Below, one piece after another: positions 14,012 to 14,185 of a DNA stretch of 14,185 nt (positions within the stretch are counted from its first letter, which is position 1; the number at the start of each line of letters is the position of its first letter). The notes beneath the pieces were generated by a model, which saw only the letters and a program-made list of their open reading frames with translations, was not told where the DNA came from and ran no database searches. The position numbers and the translations under genes were made by a program. This DNA comes from Syntrophorhabdaceae bacterium (GTDB lineage Bacteria > Desulfobacterota > Syntrophorhabdia > Syntrophorhabdales > Syntrophorhabdaceae). Where the stretch lies: assembly GCA_026415015.1 (NCBI GenBank), contig JAOAHW010000046.1:1-14185 (forward strand), given 5' to 3'.

Positions 14012-14185
14012 ATGTTTGAGGTAGGAGAAGTGGCTGTTTATCCAGGCCATGGTGTAGGCAAGATAGAATCTATAGAAGAGAGGGAATTTTCAGGCACAAG
14101 GCAGGCCTTCTATGTTATGAGGATACTTGATACAGATATGACTATAATGGTACCTGTGGACAGCAGTAAAAATACCGGACTAAGG
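14012..14185 (+). CDS. carD: CarD/CdnL-family RNA polymerase-binding regulator, N-terminal 58 codons only
   Basis: The 58 residues available open with F-E-V-G-E-V-A-V-Y-P-G-H-G-V-G-K-I and continue through an F-Y-V-M-R-I-L segment and M-T-I-M-V-P-V, which is the CarD RNA-polymerase-interacting domain almost from end to end. CarD binds the polymerase beta subunit and stabilises open promoter complexes, often controlling rRNA and stress genes. The DNA-binding helical C-terminal domain lies beyond the window edge. The gene is preceded by its own promoter and a perfect Shine-Dalgarno site, so it is not part of the MoxR operon. The same fold is present as residues about 392-445 of the Mfd encoded in this window. 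Confidence 0.93.
   Translation, partial: MFEVGEVAVYPGHGVGKIESIEEREFSGTRQAFYVMRILDTDMTIMVPVDSSKNTGLR

Noticed and set aside
1..14185. Mobile elements, CRISPR arrays, toxin-antitoxin or phage defence genes
   Set aside because: No direct repeats in array form, no transposase or integrase motifs and no defence-family domains were seen; all intergenic spacers are under 170 bases.

Overview
The window is chromosomal DNA from an AT-rich, anaerobe-like Gram-negative bacterium. Codon choice leans heavily on ATA (Ile) and AGG/AGA (Arg). The gene content is Mfd followed by a parvulin lipoprotein, a CarD regulator, a MoxR-DUF58-TgpA trio, and an iscU-iscS pair that resembles those of sulfide-rich anaerobes. 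Together this fits Nitrospirota (Thermodesulfovibrio-like) or a related deep deltaproteobacterial lineage. That placement is inference from gene style; there is no rRNA to test it. I see no mobile element, phage gene, tRNA or CRISPR array, and no stretch above 300 bases lacks a gene.

Layout. (1) Bases 4688 down to 1, minus strand: an envelope/repair operon of lytic transglycosylase, mfd and a PpiC-type peptidyl-prolyl isomerase lipoprotein cut by the window edge. (2) 4786-5448, plus strand: a stand-alone transglutaminase-fold protein, divergent from (1). Its stop codon overlaps that of the convergent operon (3). (3) 7523 down to 5445, minus strand: iscU, an iscS-like gene and a moaE-like gene, looking like one Fe-S/sulfur operon. 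(4) 7645-8109, plus strand: a membrane-anchored TPR protein, divergent from iscU. (5) 9160-8123, minus strand: a GalT-family nucleotidyltransferase. (6) 9320-13848, plus strand: a DUF1460 cysteine hydrolase, a MoxR AAA+ ATPase, a DUF58 protein and a TgpA-type membrane transglutaminase. (7) From 14012, plus strand: the first 58 codons of carD, with its own promoter.

The most striking feature is the iscS-like protein. It keeps the overall IscS fold motifs and the sulfur-carrying loop cysteine, but the lysine that should bind PLP is Gln203. Three neighbouring PLP-pocket positions are also changed: Ala200, Asn202 and Val180. It probably cannot act as a PLP-dependent cysteine desulfurase. The known precedent is Archaeoglobus fulgidus IscS. 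Its partner IscU carries an extra C-terminal zinc-ribbon-like tail, and the third gene is a MoaE relative that lacks the usual C-terminal motif. Together they suggest a sulfide-fed or scaffold-type sulfur assembly system.

A second pattern concerns translation starts. Genes inside operons, iscU, galT and carD have clear Shine-Dalgarno sequences 3-9 bases from the start. Several first genes of transcripts (4688 minus, 4786 plus, 7645 plus, 9320 plus) have none, and at least two have promoter-like boxes that would place the transcript start almost on the start codon. This suggests leaderless mRNAs. In addition, the DUF58 gene has no normal start codon at the position its homology demands.
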